A DNA stretch of 64,000 nt, taken from positions 1,488,001 through 1,552,000 of the forward strand of contig CAWHVF010000005.1 of NCBI GenBank assembly GCA_963832785.1, in the 5' to 3' direction. Origin of the DNA: CAWBRT01 sp963832785. Lineage in GTDB: Bacteria > Acidobacteriota > Terriglobia > Terriglobales > Acidobacteriaceae. The notes under the pieces are model-generated. The model saw only the letters and a list, made by a program, of their open reading frames with translations, was not told where the DNA came from and made no database searches. The position numbers and the translations under genes are program-made. This document shows, one piece after another, positions 61,821 to 64,000 of this stretch (positions are counted from its first letter, which is position 1; each line of letters opens with the position of its first letter).

Positions 61821-62926
61821 GCCGTTTGCAGCAGATCGCCAAGTCACGGGAAGAGTTGGCAGGGCAACATCGCGAGCTGATCCGGCAGGTCACCGCCATG
61901 CGCGAGACCACCGTGGCGAAGCTGCCCGAGATGGTTGCGCGGGCCAAGGAAAGCCTCGAACAAAAGGCGGCCAAAGTCTACCTGGCGCAAGACGCGGCCG
62001 AGGCCGCCGGCATTCTCGGCCGTCTGCTCGAAGGACAGGAGCAGCTCTCGCGCGCCTCCAGCGTAACGCTCGACGAGATCGGTTTCGACGCTGCCATGGC
62101 CAGGCATGGCATCCGGGTCAACCTCACGCGGCTGGAAGAAATTGTGCAGAAGGAAATGGAATTGCCACCCAGCGGGCATCCTCACTTTCCGATTCTCGAC
62201 CAGCCCCGGGAGGTGATCGAAGAGGGCCTGCGACGCTTCGCTGGTGTAGGTCCGGCACCCTCCGGCCGGGCGCAGGCCGAGGGCGAGCAGAGCACCGGCT
62301 CGCCGGAATTAAAGCGCCTGGTCAGCGAGAAAATCAAAGATGCAATCGTGCGCTCGGAATTCGGCATCACCGGCGTAGACTGCATCGTGGCCGAGCACGG
62401 GTCGATGGTGCTGGCCGAAGACGAGGGCCACCTCCGCGCGGTGAGCAATCTGCCGTACAAGCACGTGGCCGTTGCCGGCCTGGAGCAACTGGCCGGCTCG
62501 GCGGAAGAGGCCGTAGCGCTGGTCCAGGCCGCCTCCATCTTTGCCACCGGGCGCATCACCCCGACCTACGTCTCCTTTATCGCCGGCCCCAGCCGCACCG
62601 GGGATATAGAGTTTCGCATCGGCTTTGGAATGCATGGTCCCAAGGAGGTTCACGTTATCCTGCTGGACAACGGCCGGCTGAAGCTGCGCGAGCGCGGCGC
62701 CGGCTCGCTGCTCAAGTGCATCGATTGCGGCTCCTGCTACGGATCCTGTGCCGAGCTGGCGCGCAGCCAGGGCTGGAAAGAAGTTACCCTGACCGCTAAA
62801 GGGCTGGCGCTGGGGCTAGCGCAGGAACGGTTGCCGCGCCCGCAGACGAAGCTCACCATGAGCGAGTTCCTGTGCCCGGTGGGGCTCTCAGCGGAAGAGG
62901 TGACTTTGGGACTGGGGAAAATATGA
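61817..62926 (+). CDS. LUD-domain protein with a single degenerate ferredoxin motif
   Basis: This 369-residue protein starts in an ATGA overlap with the preceding gene. An N-terminal helical stretch leads to a LUD domain (residues about 130-300; KDAIVRSEFGITGVDCIVAEHGSMVLAEDEGHLRAVS), typical of LutC/LutB. Unlike LutC, a C-terminal CIDCGSCYGSCAEL follows, with three Cys of a 4Fe-4S pattern but no fourth in the CxxxCP position. It is between LutC (about 240 residues) and LutB in layout, and may be a second electron-transfer subunit of the LUD complex. The tail ends FLCPVGLSAEEVTLGLGKI. Confidence 0.87.
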   Translation: MSRLQQIAKSREELAGQHRELIRQVTAMRETTVAKLPEMVARAKESLEQKAAKVYLAQDAAEAAGILGRLLEGQEQLSRASSVTLDEIGFDAAMARHGIRVNLTRLEEIVQKEMELPPSGHPHFPILDQPREVIEEGLRRFAGVGPAPSGRAQAEGEQSTGSPELKRLVSEKIKDAIVRSEFGITGVDCIVAEHGSMVLAEDEGHLRAVSNLPYKHVAVAGLEQLAGSAEEAVALVQAASIFATGRITPTYVSFIAGPSRTGDIEFRIGFGMHGPKEVHVILLDNGRLKLRERGAGSLLKCIDCGSCYGSCAELARSQGWKEVTLTAKGLALGLAQERLPRPQTKLTMSEFLCPVGLSAEEVTLGLGKI

Positions 62927-63020
62927 GCAAGAAGACTGCGCCGCCCTGACAGTAGCGACGCAGAGGTAGACTGTCCGGCCATGATGTGCGCTTGCAGCCA
63001 GATATTCACGGAGAACGACC

Positions 63021-63410
63021 ATGACCGCCGAAGAAATGATCCGGGCAAATGCGCAGTTGGTAATCGAGCAACTCAGTACAGTCAGCCAGATGGGAGCAGA
63101 GTTCGGCTACAACCTAGAGTCGGTGAAATGGGTCGAGGGATTCATCGAACGACAGCGCAGCGGGCCGGATGCCACTCCAGAGACCATAGACGGGCTGACC
63201 CAAGTCCTTGGCTCTTATCTCGGTGAATGCGTTATCCACGTCTACGGCGGGGCTTGGCGCCAGCATAACGGGCAATGGGGCGTGTTCTTCGACAAGTCCA
63301 ACGGCGTGTTTCCTTTCGGCAAAGTCAGCAAGCAGTTCCAGAACGGAGTCGCCGGTGGAGATTCGATCGCCGGTTTCTTTGAGGCAATCGGCCCCGTGTT
63401 CAAGAAATGA
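63021..63410 (+). CDS. Small conserved-looking protein of unknown function
   Basis: This 129-residue soluble protein has no signal peptide. It shows SVKWVEGFIERQRSGPD near 35-51, LGSYLGECVIHVYGGAW near 63-79 and GVFPFGKVSKQFQNG near 94-108. The pattern (a helix, GxYLGExxxxxxGGxW, then a short sheet) recurs in anonymous immunity-like proteins by my recollection, but I cannot name the family. GAGAACGACC lies upstream of the ATG. It stands between the LUD genes and a convergent livF. Confidence 0.65.
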   Translation: MTAEEMIRANAQLVIEQLSTVSQMGAEFGYNLESVKWVEGFIERQRSGPDATPETIDGLTQVLGSYLGECVIHVYGGAWRQHNGQWGVFFDKSNGVFPFGKVSKQFQNGVAGGDSIAGFFEAIGPVFKK

Positions 63411-63436
63411 CCCTCAGGTTGGCCTGGGAAAGGTAG

Positions 63437-64000
<564 letters not shown>

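Noticed and set aside
59691..61847. A 718-codon open frame antisense to the LutB-LutA-like fusion
   Set aside because: It mirrors a well-supported gene, has no recognisable domain and is a product of high GC.

Overview
The window is high-GC bacterial chromosome with densely packed genes on both strands. The gene repertoire and the abundant extragenic palindromes suggest a soil-type Acidobacteriota genome. That assignment is inference: the window has no rRNA, tRNA or ribosomal protein gene to anchor it. There is no CRISPR array, prophage or complete insertion sequence.

Layout. 0-3.6 kb: the end of a branched-chain/hydrophobic amino-acid ABC transporter operon (livH 3' end, livM, livG, livF), then a convergent ModA-like binding protein. 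3.7-7.2 kb: kdpE and an N-terminal-only KdpD on the minus strand, with a KdpD-like membrane histidine kinase divergent from them, so KdpD is in two pieces. 7.3-13 kb: a GlcG/HbpS-like protein, a Doc-type toxin with a small upstream partner, a cysteine-desulfurase-like enzyme and a large secreted orphan. 13-16 kb: argG, then an island of REP-like palindromes holding an orphan gene and a REP-associated tyrosine transposase (RAYT). 16-20 kb: an IlvD/Edd dehydratase, a Tyr/Pro-rich exported protein and a membrane glycosyltransferase. 20-32.9 kb: a catabolic stretch with an FAD/Fe-S 2-hydroxyacid dehydrogenase, a BKACE enzyme, two subunits of an ADP-forming acyl-CoA synthetase (alpha frameshifted), AsmA, an MFS carrier, a ThDP enzyme and a cyclase-family hydrolase. 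33.5-45 kb: malate synthase, a second MFS carrier, a Crp/Fnr regulator, a Cache-PAS histidine kinase, an aldo/keto reductase with ferredoxin tail, an Lrp regulator and a second cysteine-desulfurase paralogue. 45-53 kb: a second liv locus (two binding proteins, livF, livG, livM, livH), with livG and livH frameshifted. 53-64 kb: an outer-membrane-type protein, a small exported protein, an APC permease with a small membrane partner, an RNase HI, a LutAB-like fusion with a LutC/B-like partner, a small orphan and the 3' part of a third livF.

Working together. The genes suit a heterotroph that imports amino acids and organic acids through Liv systems and MFS carriers. It would oxidise 2-hydroxy acids with FAD/Fe-S and LUD enzymes, cleave keto acids, conserve energy through ADP-forming acyl-CoA synthetase and assimilate acetyl units through malate synthase. 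A perfect CRP-type operator lies upstream of malate synthase and a near-perfect one upstream of the Cache kinase. A Crp/Fnr protein with a CRP-like recognition helix is encoded between them, which suggests local catabolic control.

Non-coding structure is the most unusual part. There is a REP/RAYT system with copies spread over 50 kb. There are also two 117-bp MITE-like elements with terminal inverted repeats plus a 35-bp relative, all just after stop codons, and several long perfect inverted repeats. Six single-base frameshifts in four genes between 25.7 and 51.2 kb point either to local assembly error or to gene decay.
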